A stretch of DNA of 64,000 nt from contig JAPOTS010000043.1 of the NCBI GenBank assembly GCA_026709065.1, positions 1-64,000 on the forward strand, in the 5' to 3' direction. Each line of letters opens with the position of its first letter. Positions within the stretch are counted from its first letter, which is position 1. The notes beneath the pieces were generated by a model. It made no database searches and was not told the origin of the DNA. It was given only the letters and a program-made list of their open reading frames with translations. The DNA comes from Bacteroidota bacterium (GTDB lineage Bacteria; Bacteroidota; Rhodothermia; Rhodothermales; Bin80). Made by a program: the position numbers and the translations under genes. Positions 1-9,705 of the stretch are shown here, one piece after another.

Positions 1-55
1 ATGTGCCGGATCATAGAATTTTGAGGTATGTTACGGTGCTCATGAATATTCTGGG
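1..55 (+). repeat. Diverged copy of an rlmN 3'-end fragment
   Basis: These 55 bases match the reverse complement of 61918-61972 at 46 of 55 positions. The copy at 61.9 kb lies inside a stretch whose minus-strand translation looks like the C-terminus of the 23S rRNA methyltransferase RlmN. In the frame aligned to that copy, this one reads NFEVCYGAHEYSG, but a stop precedes it and the match ends after the GGG, so it is not a working gene end. From 56 to 378, ahead of the first gene, I see only AT-rich sequence. Confidence 0.6.
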
Positions 56-378
56 ATAAGAACTCTGTGAGAACGTATATAGAGTTTAGAGCAAGTAATT
101 AATGCAATTATAGTTCATTTCCGAAGATAGTATTGGGTAATCAGTGATAGTTTCTGAAACAGAGATTGGGTGAATCATATTCAGTATGCTATCTTCAAGA
201 TAACTGATGTTTAGGAAAGACATGATAATTTTATCATTTGACAATTGTAGAGTGTGAGTGACAAGATTTATGATGATCTTGATTTAACTCACGCAAGTTT
301 CAAAGCTTGACTGATGCTGTCGTAAATCCAGCACTAAATCAAAAATCATTATATTAGGCTATCGTTGACTTCCTATAC

Positions 379-3021
379 ATGAGTAATTCGTTACCTCTTT
401 TCAAAATTTTGATATCGTTCTTAGCAGTCTCTCTGGTCATCGTATCGCAGGTGATGGCTCAAGGTACAGCGACCTATGATCTTACCTTTACCGCAACTTG
501 GAGCGCTGAAACTCACCCGGATGGATTTCCATCAAATCCCCATTTCTCTGGTATGATCGGAGGTACACATAATGATCAAGTGAAGTTTTGGGCCACTGGC
601 GAAATCGCTAGTGATGGAATTAAATTAATGTCCGAACTCGGAGGTAAATCTACGCTACGAAGTGAGGTCATGAGCGCGATAGATGCCTCAAATGCCGATC
701 AGATAATTGATGGACGTGGCATCGGATCCTCTCCAGCAAGCGCAAAGACAGAATTCACAATTCGTCCTCCATGGAATCTCGTAACGGTAACATCCATGCT
801 AGCTCCCAGCCCAGACTGGTTTGTGGGAGTCCGTGATTTAAGTTTACTTGACGATGACAACAACTGGATTGACTCTCTTGAAGTAGAGTTATTCGTATAT
901 GATGCTGGCACCGATAGCGGTACTGATTATACTTCTGCTAATGATCCAACCATTCCTCGTGAAAATATTCAACGGATTGAAGAAGCGCCATTTGTAGTCA
1001 ATGGGAAACTGAAACCCGTCGGAACCTTTCGTTTTGAATTAAAATCGGTAGACCTTCCAAAGGATAAGTTTTACGCTGTCAAAGAAACCCAAATTGTTGA
1101 CCCAAATGGGACTCCAGTGGTGCTCAAAGGGATCGGACTCGGAGGATGGCTACTGCCAGAAGGATACATGCTACATATTTCAGTCAGAGATGGAACCGAT
1201 GGGCCCACGGGGATACGTAATCAAATGATAGACCTGATTGGTGAAACCAATACAGATCAATTCTTTAAAGTGTTCAGGGAAAAGTTTGTGCAGGAAAAAG
1301 ATATTGTCGCAATCAAGGAATGGGGATTTGATCATATCCGCCTTCCCTTTCATTATCAACTATTCTATAACTCAGAAACCGACTCTTGGGAAGAAGATGG
1401 GTTTGAGCTACTTGATACATTTTTAGAATGGTGCAGAAAGCATGAGTTGACTGTCCTATTAGACATGCACGCTGCCCCAGGAGCACAAAGCGAAGGAGGA
1501 ATAGCCGATAGTGATGGGGAGGCACGACTTTGGACTGAACCCGAAAAATACTGGCCCCAGACGATTAAGATTTGGCGCGAAATCGCTCGACGTTACAACG
1601 ATGATCCGATCATTCTTGGATATGATCTCATCAATGAACCTGTCGTGCCCGATGAAATAGTAGCTTCAGATTTAGCAAAACTGTATGGTCAAATTATCAA
1701 TGCAGTCCAACCGATCTCTCCCCGCCATATGTTCTTTCTTGAAGGCAATTATTTTGCGACATCATTTGATGAACACCTGCGCGAAATCCCTGAAAATAAA
1801 AGCAATATTGTTTACACCTTCCATCATTACTGGAAAGGAGCTGATCAGGGAGCAATCAACTATTTACTCAGCCTCAGGACTGAGGATAACGTTCCTCTCT
1901 ATTTAGGAGAAACTGGGGAAAACTCTAATTCATGGTTTTATGCACTCACTAAATTGACCGAAGAGCATAACATTGGAATTAACTGGTGGACACACAAGAA
2001 AATTGAGACGACCACCAGTCCACTCAGCTCACCATTTGCACCCGGTTATCAGGAGGTGATCGACTATTGGCGTGGTGTTGGACAGAAGCCTTCAGCTTCC
2101 GATGCGACAAATGCATTACTGGCTATGGCTAATAATTTAGAGTTGGATTCTGCTCGCGTCAATCATGGGCTTCTTGCCTCGATTTTTGATCCAGAGTTTG
2201 GAACGAAGCAAAAACCATTCAAGCGACACACAATTCCCGGGGCTATAAATGCAGCAGACTATGATCTGGGTAATCAAAACTTAGCCTATAGTGATACAGA
2301 CCATTGGGCTGTGAATAATGATCCAGGGGGTGGTAACAGTGGCAGGTCTTATCGCAATGATGGAGTTGACATTGAACCCTCGACTGATCCCAAAGGCTTT
2401 GAATATAATGTCGCATGGACTCAGCGGTTTGAGTGGATTGAATATACGGTTGATATTCTAGAAGATGGACAGTATACCATTGAGGTAAGAGGTGCAAGTA
2501 ATACTGGGGGACGGCGTAGTGGATCAGATGTAAGATTCAGGATGGGTGAACAAAATATAGGGGAAGTTGAAATCGGTAATACAGGTGGTTGGCAGGAGTG
2601 GGTCACCCGTCAGGTTCAGACTCCTGAATTAACCGCTGGCACTAATCAAATCCTACGTATCACATTTAGTGATATGGATGTCAACATCAACCGAATGACA
2701 TTCAAAAAAGCTTCATCAGTGAATGTAGACAATGACCAAGCCATCGTTGAATCTGCACTCCTGTCTACCTACCCTAACCCGTTTGTTGAGACTGTGAACA
2801 TTTCATTTTCTGCCATAGAGGCTGTCTCAGTATCGGTGATGCTATATGATGTGTTAGGGCGCCAAGTATATGAGATGCCAGATGCTTCTTACAGTGGGGG
2901 TATTCATGAGATCGCATTGACACCAGATCTCGCTCCTGGTGTGTATGTATTGCGACTTCAGTTGGAAGGATCACAGCAACCCCAAACCTTTACCCGCTCT
3001 CTTGTGATCGCTGGTCATTAA
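379..3021 (+). CDS. Secreted Spondin_N-GH5 glycosidase with CBM6-like and T9SS sorting domains
   Basis: Probably an exported polysaccharide hydrolase of 880 aa. A signal peptide (residues 1-28, ending VMAQ) is followed by a Spondin_N-like domain (about 30-210, with FTATWSAETHPDGFP and LAPSPDWFVGV). Next comes a GH5 cellulase-type TIM barrel (about 225-560) with the acid/base motif LINEP (E420) and the probable nucleophile in LGETG (E511). A CBM6-like beta-sandwich follows (about 620-775). The end (about 795-880) is a type A T9SS sorting domain with STYPNPF and MLYDVLGRQVY, so secretion across the outer membrane by the type IX system is expected. Domain identities are from sequence memory; the GH5 and T9SS calls are firm, CBM6 less so. 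Substrate is unknown. It stands alone, with no transporter or sugar-utilisation genes beside it. Confidence 0.88.
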   Translation: MSNSLPLFKILISFLAVSLVIVSQVMAQGTATYDLTFTATWSAETHPDGFPSNPHFSGMIGGTHNDQVKFWATGEIASDGIKLMSELGGKSTLRSEVMSAIDASNADQIIDGRGIGSSPASAKTEFTIRPPWNLVTVTSMLAPSPDWFVGVRDLSLLDDDNNWIDSLEVELFVYDAGTDSGTDYTSANDPTIPRENIQRIEEAPFVVNGKLKPVGTFRFELKSVDLPKDKFYAVKETQIVDPNGTPVVLKGIGLGGWLLPEGYMLHISVRDGTDGPTGIRNQMIDLIGETNTDQFFKVFREKFVQEKDIVAIKEWGFDHIRLPFHYQLFYNSETDSWEEDGFELLDTFLEWCRKHELTVLLDMHAAPGAQSEGGIADSDGEARLWTEPEKYWPQTIKIWREIARRYNDDPIILGYDLINEPVVPDEIVASDLAKLYGQIINAVQPISPRHMFFLEGNYFATSFDEHLREIPENKSNIVYTFHHYWKGADQGAINYLLSLRTEDNVPLYLGETGENSNSWFYALTKLTEEHNIGINWWTHKKIETTTSPLSSPFAPGYQEVIDYWRGVGQKPSASDATNALLAMANNLELDSARVNHGLLASIFDPEFGTKQKPFKRHTIPGAINAADYDLGNQNLAYSDTDHWAVNNDPGGGNSGRSYRNDGVDIEPSTDPKGFEYNVAWTQRFEWIEYTVDILEDGQYTIEVRGASNTGGRRSGSDVRFRMGEQNIGEVEIGNTGGWQEWVTRQVQTPELTAGTNQILRITFSDMDVNINRMTFKKASSVNVDNDQAIVESALLSTYPNPFVETVNISFSAIEAVSVSVMLYDVLGRQVYEMPDASYSGGIHEIALTPDLAPGVYVLRLQLEGSQQPQTFTRSLVIAGH

Positions 3022-3266
3022 CTTGAAGTGATTCCTTGAGATCATTGGACTGATACGCGTTCAAGTCTGCGACAAGATCGTAGCTATTTTCTTTCAACTA
3101 GTGTAGAAAATTTCGTTTCTCAGATAGCTTATGATTCTAACATTTTTCATAGCAGTTAAATAGAATCCATAGCCTTTGCCTGGTGTCAGAATTTTCTTAT
3201 CATTGAATTGGTTGGTTGACTTGAGAGTTCAAACGAAGTGTGATATTATGTTTGCGCTTGTGTAAG

Positions 3267-4880
3267 ATGAATGACCTAAGTGAACTGTTAGCCTCTTCTC
3301 CTCAGTACGAGTTGCTTAAACAAGTAGCATCTGAAGCTCAAAAACAGGGTATTGAAACGTATGCCGTTGGAGGATTTGTTCGGGATACGATTTTGAATCG
3401 TTCAACTTCAGAGATAGATTTTCTGACAATTGGTTCAGGTTCTGGGATCCGGCTTGCTGAAGCCGTTGGGGATCGATTGGGAGGTTCAATTGCACATATC
3501 TACCCCAACTTTGGGACGGCGGCTGTGAGATTAGAAGAAGGTGTGATAGAGTTTGTAGCAGCAAGGAAAGAGAGCTACAGAAGAAATTCACGTAAGCCTG
3601 TCATAGAAGATGGGACACTTAATGAGGATCTACTTCGCAGAGATTTCACCGTCAATGCACTTGCTGTGAGTTTATTTGGCAAACAACCCTTTGGAGAGTT
3701 ATTGGATCCGATGGGGGGACTAAAGGATCTTGATGCTGGTAAGCTACGAACCCCAAGGCCACCAAGAGAGACATTTGCCGATGATCCATTAAGAATGATT
3801 CGCGGCGCACGCTTTGCCACTGAGTTGGAATTTGAAATAGATTCCGATGCCTACCATAGCATGCAACTAGAAGCGCACCGTCTCAAGATCGTCAGCCAAG
3901 AAAGGATTACCGATGAGCTCCACAAAATTATGGAATGTCAAATGCCTTCAATTGGGCTGAGGATTTTAGAGGAAGCTTCACTACTAAGAGAATTTTTTCC
4001 TGATTTGAGCGCACTTAGAGGGGTAGATACGGTTGCAGGTCAGCGCCATAAAGATAATTTTTATCATACTTTGCAGGTGTTAGATAATGTGGTAGCCGTT
4101 GCAGATTCTGATCAATACTGGTTACGTTGGGCGGCCCTTCTACACGATATTGGAAAGCCTCGCACGAAGCGCTTTGTCAAAGGGAGTGGCTGGACGTTTC
4201 ATGGTCATGAGGATATTGGAGCGAGGATGATTCCTAAAATATTTAAAAAATTGCGATTACCGACGGATCATCGTATGACCTATGTTCGAAAACTCATTGC
4301 CTTACATCATCGTCCGGTAGCCCTTGTAGATCACGAAGTCACGGATTCCGCTGTACGCCGATTGCTTTTTGATGCAGGTGAGGATATTGAAGATTTGATG
4401 ATGCTGGTTCGGGCAGATATTACTTCCCGCAATCCAAAGCGCGTTCGCCGTTACTTGGCAGCATTTGATTCAGTTGAAAGAAAATTTGAAGAGGTAGAAG
4501 AAAAAGATCACCTTCGAAATTTTCAACCCCCACTTAAAGGGCAAGAGATCATGGAAGTTGTGGGGATTGATGCGGGCATCGCCGTTGGAATCATTAAAGA
4601 TGTCGTCCGAGAAGCGATCTTAGATGGAGAGATTCCTAATGAACATTCGGCAGCGGTATCGCTGATGATGGAGATTAAAGACGAGGCGTTACATCGTGCC
4701 AATCTCTACGAAAAAGTTATTCTATCAATACCTGTCAGTAAGCGTCGTATCGCAAAAATTATGAAGCAGGAAATTCTCACCGGCGAAATCCCACATGATG
4801 AGCAGGCAGCGATTGACTACCTTGACTCCATGAAAGAACGCTTATTGGTCGGAGACAGTAGGTCGGATGTCCCAGAGTAA
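3267..4880 (+). CDS. CCA tRNA nucleotidyltransferase / poly(A) polymerase family with HD domain
   Basis: A class II nucleotidyltransferase that adds CCA or A residues to RNA 3' ends. It carries the GGFVRD motif, an EIDF metal-site segment, and RRDFTVNAL near residue 125, then the RNA-binding helical region. An HD phosphohydrolase-type domain follows (LLHDIGKP, later HGHEDIGA). From the ATG at 3267 it has 537 aa. A GTG at 3240 would add nine residues, MILCLRLCK, that do not resemble the family start. CCA-adding and poly(A)-adding enzymes cannot be told apart by these motifs; with an HD domain in Bacteroidota the CCA enzyme is more likely. Its 3' end overlaps the convergent gene downstream by 39 bases. 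Confidence 0.88.
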   Translation: MNDLSELLASSPQYELLKQVASEAQKQGIETYAVGGFVRDTILNRSTSEIDFLTIGSGSGIRLAEAVGDRLGGSIAHIYPNFGTAAVRLEEGVIEFVAARKESYRRNSRKPVIEDGTLNEDLLRRDFTVNALAVSLFGKQPFGELLDPMGGLKDLDAGKLRTPRPPRETFADDPLRMIRGARFATELEFEIDSDAYHSMQLEAHRLKIVSQERITDELHKIMECQMPSIGLRILEEASLLREFFPDLSALRGVDTVAGQRHKDNFYHTLQVLDNVVAVADSDQYWLRWAALLHDIGKPRTKRFVKGSGWTFHGHEDIGARMIPKIFKKLRLPTDHRMTYVRKLIALHHRPVALVDHEVTDSAVRRLLFDAGEDIEDLMMLVRADITSRNPKRVRRYLAAFDSVERKFEEVEEKDHLRNFQPPLKGQEIMEVVGIDAGIAVGIIKDVVREAILDGEIPNEHSAAVSLMMEIKDEALHRANLYEKVILSIPVSKRRIAKIMKQEILTGEIPHDEQAAIDYLDSMKERLLVGDSRSDVPE

Positions 4881-5240
4881 CATCTGCTCAATTTTAGCAT
4901 AATCCTCCTCTCCATCGGTGTCAACAAAAGAATAATCTCCCCGGATTGCACGCGCCATTGAACTCAGTCGTTTCCAAAGAACGCCGTCCTGATCGGTGAA
5001 TTCATCAGGAAATGGGCTGGGGATTTCATAATTCGGGTGATAATCCTTGTATTTTTTATGTGCCTCATGAATTGCTGCACGGCGTGCTCCTGGTTCGGTA
5101 GCGCTTGATCCAGAGACCTCAAATGGAGAAACTGTAATCGTTGCCGTCACGGTGCCATCTTCAGCTTCTTCATATTCGGGCCGCATGACCTCAAAATCCA
5201 AAGGTTTTGGGTATGCGCTCCGTTCGTCAAGAATGTTCAT
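4842..5240 (-). CDS. Hypothetical acidic protein, 132 aa
   Basis: I do not recognise a family. It has no signal peptide or membrane segment and is rich in acidic and aromatic residues, with a low-complexity stretch TVTATITVSPFEVSG near residue 30. Its stop lies inside the end of the neighbouring nucleotidyltransferase gene (tail-to-tail overlap of 39 bases). Its start faces nrdJ, so it shares the 5241-5597 control region. The sequence composition looks protein-like rather than like an antisense shadow, and most of it has no competing frame. Confidence 0.6.
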   Translation of the reverse strand: MNILDERSAYPKPLDFEVMRPEYEEAEDGTVTATITVSPFEVSGSSATEPGARRAAIHEAHKKYKDYHPNYEIPSPFPDEFTDQDGVLWKRLSSMARAIRGDYSFVDTDGEEDYAKIEQMLLWDIRPTVSDQ

Positions 5241-5265
5241 AGAGAAATATATTTAACTCTTTTTT

Positions 5266-5314
5266 ACACAATACAATGGCAAGATGTTCATTATTTATTC
5301 ACAATACTTTGTGG
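5266..5314 (+). promoter_or_regulatory. Pair of NrdR-box-like sites upstream of nrdJ
   Basis: Two related sites start 33 bases apart, about three helical turns. The second, CACAATACTTTGTG at 5300-5313, has perfect 5-base inverted arms and matches the commonly quoted NrdR core CACWATATATWGTG at 12 of 14 positions. The first, CACAATACAATGGC at 5267-5280, matches at 10 of 14. NrdR represses ribonucleotide reductase genes through paired boxes with this kind of spacing. They lie about 285 bases before nrdJ and 26 bases before the divergent small gene. The rest of 5241-5597 is AT-rich, and I saw no cobalamin riboswitch in it. Confidence 0.5.
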
Positions 5315-5597
5315 GAATTGTGTGAGTCAGTGTGCGATTGTGTTGAAAGATCTTGTATTAATGACACTCAACGGATCGTATCGCGTGATTATTATGTATC
5401 AATACATGATTTTTACATGATAAAAATTTATTTCAATATGTGAATATGCGTGAATCAGACATGAAAAAAAATTAAATAATGTCAGTTATGTGTCATTTTA
5501 TCCAAAATTATTGTATATTTAGAACTTGATTGGGGATGTATCCCAAATAGGTATTTGTCAACTTAACTTACAAACTATATAAATCTCAACTCTTTCT

Positions 5598-8525
5598 ATG
5601 TCATCTTCTAAAACCCCAATAAAAAGCGGCCTTTCCGTAGAACGTATTTTTTCCATTGATGGTGAAAATCCGCTAGATTCCGTAACCTGGGAACGCCGGG
5701 ATGCGGTGATTAAAAATCCTGATGGGGAAGCTGTTTTTGAGCAGAAAGGAGTTGAATTTCCTGAGAGTTGGAGTGCTTTGGCATGCAATATTGTGACCTC
5801 AAAGTATTTCTATGGGGATCTCGCTAATGGCCACTTGGATCCTGACGAAGGTGGGCGTGAGTATTCTTTACGCCAGTTGATCCATCGTGTGACACGAACA
5901 ATTTCTGATTGGGGGTATGCACAGGACTATTTTGCGACCCGTGAGGATGCCGACCGCTTTTATGATGAGTTAACTTGGCTGTGTGTGAACCAGTATGGGG
6001 CCTTCAATTCCCCAGTCTGGTTCAATGTTGGCCTTTATGATCGTTATGGAATCACCGACTCTGGCGATCGGAAAATTTGGGGATGGGATACCGATCATCA
6101 GGATATCGTGGATGTTGATCCTTACGAATATCCGCAGGGATCTGCCTGTTTTATCATCTCTGTTGAAGACTCAATTGATGATATCTGGAATTTAATGGGT
6201 GAGAGTGCTCGACTCTTCAAGTTTGGGTCTGGGGTCGGAGCAGACTGGTCTACGCTACGCTCAAGTCAGGAAAAACTATCTGGTGGAGGTTCTCCAAGTG
6301 GGCCGGTGAGTTTTATGCGCGTCCAAGATGCGACGGGCGGTACGATCAAGAGTGGTGGGAAAACCCGTCGGGCTGCAATTATGCAGACCCTTAAGATTTG
6401 GCATCCAGATGTGTTAGAATTTATTGATGCAAAAAAGGACGAAGAAAAAAAGGCTTGGGCATTGATTGAACAGGGATATGATGGATCATTTAATGGTCCG
6501 GCTTATGGTTCGGTTGCATTTCAGAATGTTAATCAATCTGTGCGGGTCAATGACGAGTTTATGAAGGCGGTGGAAGCTAGCAAGCCATTTGGACTTCGTT
6601 CTGTCACCACAGGTGAGGTGATCAAGCAGATTGATGCGAATATGATTTTAGATCGGATTGCAGATGGAACCTATATCTGTGGAGACCCAGGTGTTCAGTA
6701 TGAGGACATCATCCAAAAATGGCATACATGTAGTACAACTGGTCCGATTAACTCAAGCAATCCGTGCTCTGAGTACATGTTCCTTGACAATTCCGCGTGT
6801 AACTTGGCGAGTTTGAACCTTAGAAAGTTTCAACTCAACGATGGAACGTTTGATGTGGAGCGCTTCAAAGCTGCGGCCAGAATTTATATCACCGCAATGG
6901 AAATCATTGTTGATAACGCAGGTTATCCCAGTGAAAGCATTGCCAGAAACAGTCATCTGTTCCGTCCATTGGGGCTTGGGTTTGCCAATTTGGGAGCGCT
7001 TCTGATGGCAATGGGACTTCCGTATGATAGTGATCAGGGGCGCGCTGTTGCAGGGGCCATCATGGCGATTGAACATGCAGAGGCATATGCCCGAAGTGCA
7101 GAGATTGCGGCGAATCCTAAGATTGGCCCCTTTGCTGGCTATGCAGACAATCAAGAGAGTATGCTCAATGTGATGCGCTTACATCAGCAGGCGGCGAATG
7201 AAATTGACGAAAGCTGCCCTGAGTATTTGCTGACAGCTGCCAAGGACTCTCTTAAGCGAATGGTAGACTTAGGAACAAAATATGGTTATCGCAACTCGCA
7301 GGTAACAGTTTTGGCTCCCACTGGAACGATCGCCTTTATGATGGATTGTGACACCACAGGCATTGAGCCAGATATAGCCCTCGTCAAATATAAGTTATTG
7401 GCAGGAAAGGGAGATGGAATGCTCAAAATCGTCAATCGCACAGTTCCTGAAGCATTGACCCAACTAGGCTATACCCAAAAGCAGATTGGTCAAATCCTAG
7501 AGTATATCAACGAGCATGATACCATTGAAGGTGCGCCAGACTTGAATGAAGAGGATTTAGCCGTCTTTGATTGCGCCTTTAAACCAATTCAGGGCACGCG
7601 CAGTGTTTCCTCTACGGGGCATATTCGTATGATGGCCGCCTGCCAACCATTTGTTTCCGGTGCTATTTCTAAGACGGTCAATATGCCAGAGGATGTCACC
7701 TCTGAGGAAATCAGTCAGGCTTACATTGAGGGGTGGAAATTAGGACTCAAGGCTTTGGCAATTTATCGTGAAAATTCCAAGCGTAGCCAACCTTTATCTA
7801 CCTCTAAGGGTGGAAATACCAAAGTTGCTACCTCTGGAGATGCATTGCCCGAGGAGGCAGATCGCATTAAGCCTGAGGTTGTCTATAGATCAAAGAGGAA
7901 TCGTCTACCAGATGATCGCATGGCCCGCACGCATAAATTTAGTATTAGTGGACATGAGGGGTATCTTCATGTAGGACTCTATCCCGACACTAATCTACCT
8001 GGTGAAATCTTTATTCGGATGGCGAAGGAGGGATCAACGATTTCTGGGTTAATGGATGCTTTTGCTACGAGTATTTCCATTGCGTTGCAGTATGGTGTGC
8101 CATTAGAGGATTTGTGTCACAAATTCAGTTACATGCGCTTTGAGCCAAGCGGCTACACAAATCACCCGAAGATCCGGAACGCTCATTCCATCATGGATTA
8201 CATCTTCAGGTACTTATCGCTCCAGTTTTTAGAGAAAGCCGTCATACCAGATGAGGCGGAGAAGGCTGTAGAAGACGCAAAGCGTGAAGAGTTGCAACGC
8301 GAGGATAAGGCGCAGGGCATGCCTGCTCCCGCTTCTGAGCCTCTGACTGTGGATGCGTTAATCACTGAGAGGATTGCAGATAACAAGGTCAAAACTTTGA
8401 CGAATGGGAGTACCTATCAGCATCAAGATGATGCTCCAATCTGCTCAACATGCGGCTCCATCACTGTCCGAAGTGGGGCCTGTTACATCTGCACCCAGTG
8501 TGGGAGTTCTACGGGATGTGGTTGA
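5598..8525 (+). CDS. nrdJ: Adenosylcobalamin-dependent (class II) ribonucleotide reductase
   Basis: Reduces ribonucleotides to deoxyribonucleotides using a B12-generated thiyl radical, so it needs no oxygen or small subunit. The protein has 975 aa. It carries C184 in GSACFIISVEDS, the active-site NPCSE at 388-392 followed by SACNLASLNL, and TVLAPTGTIAFMMDCDTTGIEP near 570, where typical class II enzymes carry the substrate-phosphate loop. The C-terminus is cysteine-rich (CSTCGS, CYICTQCG, TGCG), as expected for the mobile thiol tail or zinc ribbon. I saw no N-terminal ATP cone. It is monocistronic here, with NrdR-box-like sites upstream, and makes the organism dependent on cobalamin for this route. 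Confidence 0.95.
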   Translation: MSSSKTPIKSGLSVERIFSIDGENPLDSVTWERRDAVIKNPDGEAVFEQKGVEFPESWSALACNIVTSKYFYGDLANGHLDPDEGGREYSLRQLIHRVTRTISDWGYAQDYFATREDADRFYDELTWLCVNQYGAFNSPVWFNVGLYDRYGITDSGDRKIWGWDTDHQDIVDVDPYEYPQGSACFIISVEDSIDDIWNLMGESARLFKFGSGVGADWSTLRSSQEKLSGGGSPSGPVSFMRVQDATGGTIKSGGKTRRAAIMQTLKIWHPDVLEFIDAKKDEEKKAWALIEQGYDGSFNGPAYGSVAFQNVNQSVRVNDEFMKAVEASKPFGLRSVTTGEVIKQIDANMILDRIADGTYICGDPGVQYEDIIQKWHTCSTTGPINSSNPCSEYMFLDNSACNLASLNLRKFQLNDGTFDVERFKAAARIYITAMEIIVDNAGYPSESIARNSHLFRPLGLGFANLGALLMAMGLPYDSDQGRAVAGAIMAIEHAEAYARSAEIAANPKIGPFAGYADNQESMLNVMRLHQQAANEIDESCPEYLLTAAKDSLKRMVDLGTKYGYRNSQVTVLAPTGTIAFMMDCDTTGIEPDIALVKYKLLAGKGDGMLKIVNRTVPEALTQLGYTQKQIGQILEYINEHDTIEGAPDLNEEDLAVFDCAFKPIQGTRSVSSTGHIRMMAACQPFVSGAISKTVNMPEDVTSEEISQAYIEGWKLGLKALAIYRENSKRSQPLSTSKGGNTKVATSGDALPEEADRIKPEVVYRSKRNRLPDDRMARTHKFSISGHEGYLHVGLYPDTNLPGEIFIRMAKEGSTISGLMDAFATSISIALQYGVPLEDLCHKFSYMRFEPSGYTNHPKIRNAHSIMDYIFRYLSLQFLEKAVIPDEAEKAVEDAKREELQREDKAQGMPAPASEPLTVDALITERIADNKVKTLTNGSTYQHQDDAPICSTCGSITVRSGACYICTQCGSSTGCG

Positions 8526-9153
8526 GGAAGTAGTCAGAGATTCGTGATCGCCGCCTCGGAGTGGAAAACTCACAACGCAGTTCTTAAAATTGTTCGGTTG
8601 GGTTTTGGGACGAGGATACGTTTCTTGGCTGAGAGCTTCTGAGGCCATTTGTACTGATTGGCCAAGCTGTTCTGGAGCATTCCAGAGAGTCAATATTTCC
8701 TGCATTCCAGAGGCTCTATAAAATCCTTTGTATCTTGGCGATAGAATTGTGAATTCTTCAGAGGAAGTAGTTTTCACCTGTCGGCAGACTTGGTAACCCA
8801 GCGCGTTGAATTGCCTCCACTGGGGTTGATAGACTTACTGCTGTTAATGAGGCAAAGGGCCTACGACTCAAACACTCTCAGTGCAATAGATCAAGGTATT
8901 GAATATGCTGAGACATTTTCCTTAAAGATCGGTGTTGATATACAAAATAGATTGGTCAATATGATCATATTGTTTGCTAATCTTGATGTGAGTCAAAAAA
9001 TTATCATCAAGATCAGCAATGATGGGAATAGGAGAGCTTCTGTGCTCGACTGATGTTCTAAACAGGCAATCATCCGATCGTTACATTCACGGGGTGGATT
9101 GCGTCATCTGTATAATGGGAAATGATTGATTTCAACTATAATATTACATCATC
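8526..9153. other. Gene-poor spacer after nrdJ
   Basis: Two open frames cross this stretch. A minus-strand 110-codon frame (8445-8777) overlaps the end of nrdJ by 81 bases, and a plus-strand 87-codon frame begins with TTG at 8790. Neither resembles a family I know, and neither has a convincing start, so I do not call them. A TATAAT-like hexamer lies near 9110-9116 and another near 9138, either of which could serve the gene at 9154. Confidence 0.4.
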
Positions 9154-9654
9154 ATGTGTAAACACTGGCGTATTAACTTCTCGTTTATTTTTCTTCTGCT
9201 GGTCATTCTGTGCGTGGCTCAACCATCGCAGGGTCAGCCTGGAATAGGGGTCGGATATGTTTACTCAACGCCCCAGTCTGGAGGACTAAGTCTACGCTAC
9301 AAATCATTTCAGGTGATTGTTGATGCTAGTTTTACCGCAAGGAGAGCCATAGATGGTTTTGCTCAAACAGAGTTTCATGTCCCCAGAGTCGCTCTGCGAT
9401 ATAACTATTCTGTGGGGAATGTTCAAAGAGTCAAATTCTATGTATATAGTCAGATCGGTCGACATAAATCTCCAATAATAGTTCTACCAACTAGGTTTCT
9501 CTTCACTGGGGGCGGGAGTGCAGAATTTCAAATTGGTAGAGCACCTTCCTCCAAAGGCTTCTTTTTATCGGTAGACGTCGGGTTAACGATTGATGATAAG
9601 GGAAACCTTAATCATAACCCCTCCAGAGGTTTATCGCTCCATTATGTGTTTTAA
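9154..9654 (+). CDS. Small secreted beta-barrel-like protein, 166 aa
   Basis: A signal peptide (residues 1-28, hydrophobic run FSFIFLLLVILCVA, then SQGQ) precedes about 138 residues of alternating short beta-like stretches ending in LSLHYVF. An aromatic final residue is usual for outer-membrane barrels. I cannot name the family. It sits 51 bases ahead of the TonB-dependent receptor on the same strand and is probably co-transcribed with it, suggesting a role in the same outer-membrane complex, though this rests only on position. Confidence 0.65.
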   Translation: MCKHWRINFSFIFLLLVILCVAQPSQGQPGIGVGYVYSTPQSGGLSLRYKSFQVIVDASFTARRAIDGFAQTEFHVPRVALRYNYSVGNVQRVKFYVYSQIGRHKSPIIVLPTRFLFTGGGSAEFQIGRAPSSKGFFLSVDVGLTIDDKGNLNHNPSRGLSLHYVF

Positions 9655-9705
9655 TTGAAACGTCTCTCCGATACATTTACCACTATAAATTTGGGTGACT
9701 TTCAA

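Noticed and set aside
3240-3266. GTG start for the nucleotidyltransferase
   Set aside because: The added residues MILCLRLCK do not fit the family; the ATG at 3267 is preferred.
5241-5597. Possible cobalamin riboswitch before nrdJ
   Set aside because: I found no B12-box or conserved core stems, and class II reductases are usually controlled by NrdR.
8445-8777. Minus-strand 110-codon frame overlapping the end of nrdJ
   Set aside because: It overlaps a certain gene by 81 bases, the C-terminal text mirrors nrdJ, and no family features are visible.
8790-9053. Plus-strand 87-codon frame with a TTG start
   Set aside because: No family resemblance, weak start and no conserved text; treated as chance.
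9655-9705. TTG start for the TonB-dependent receptor
   Set aside because: It would place the signal peptide after 17 unneeded residues; the ATG at 9706 starts it properly.
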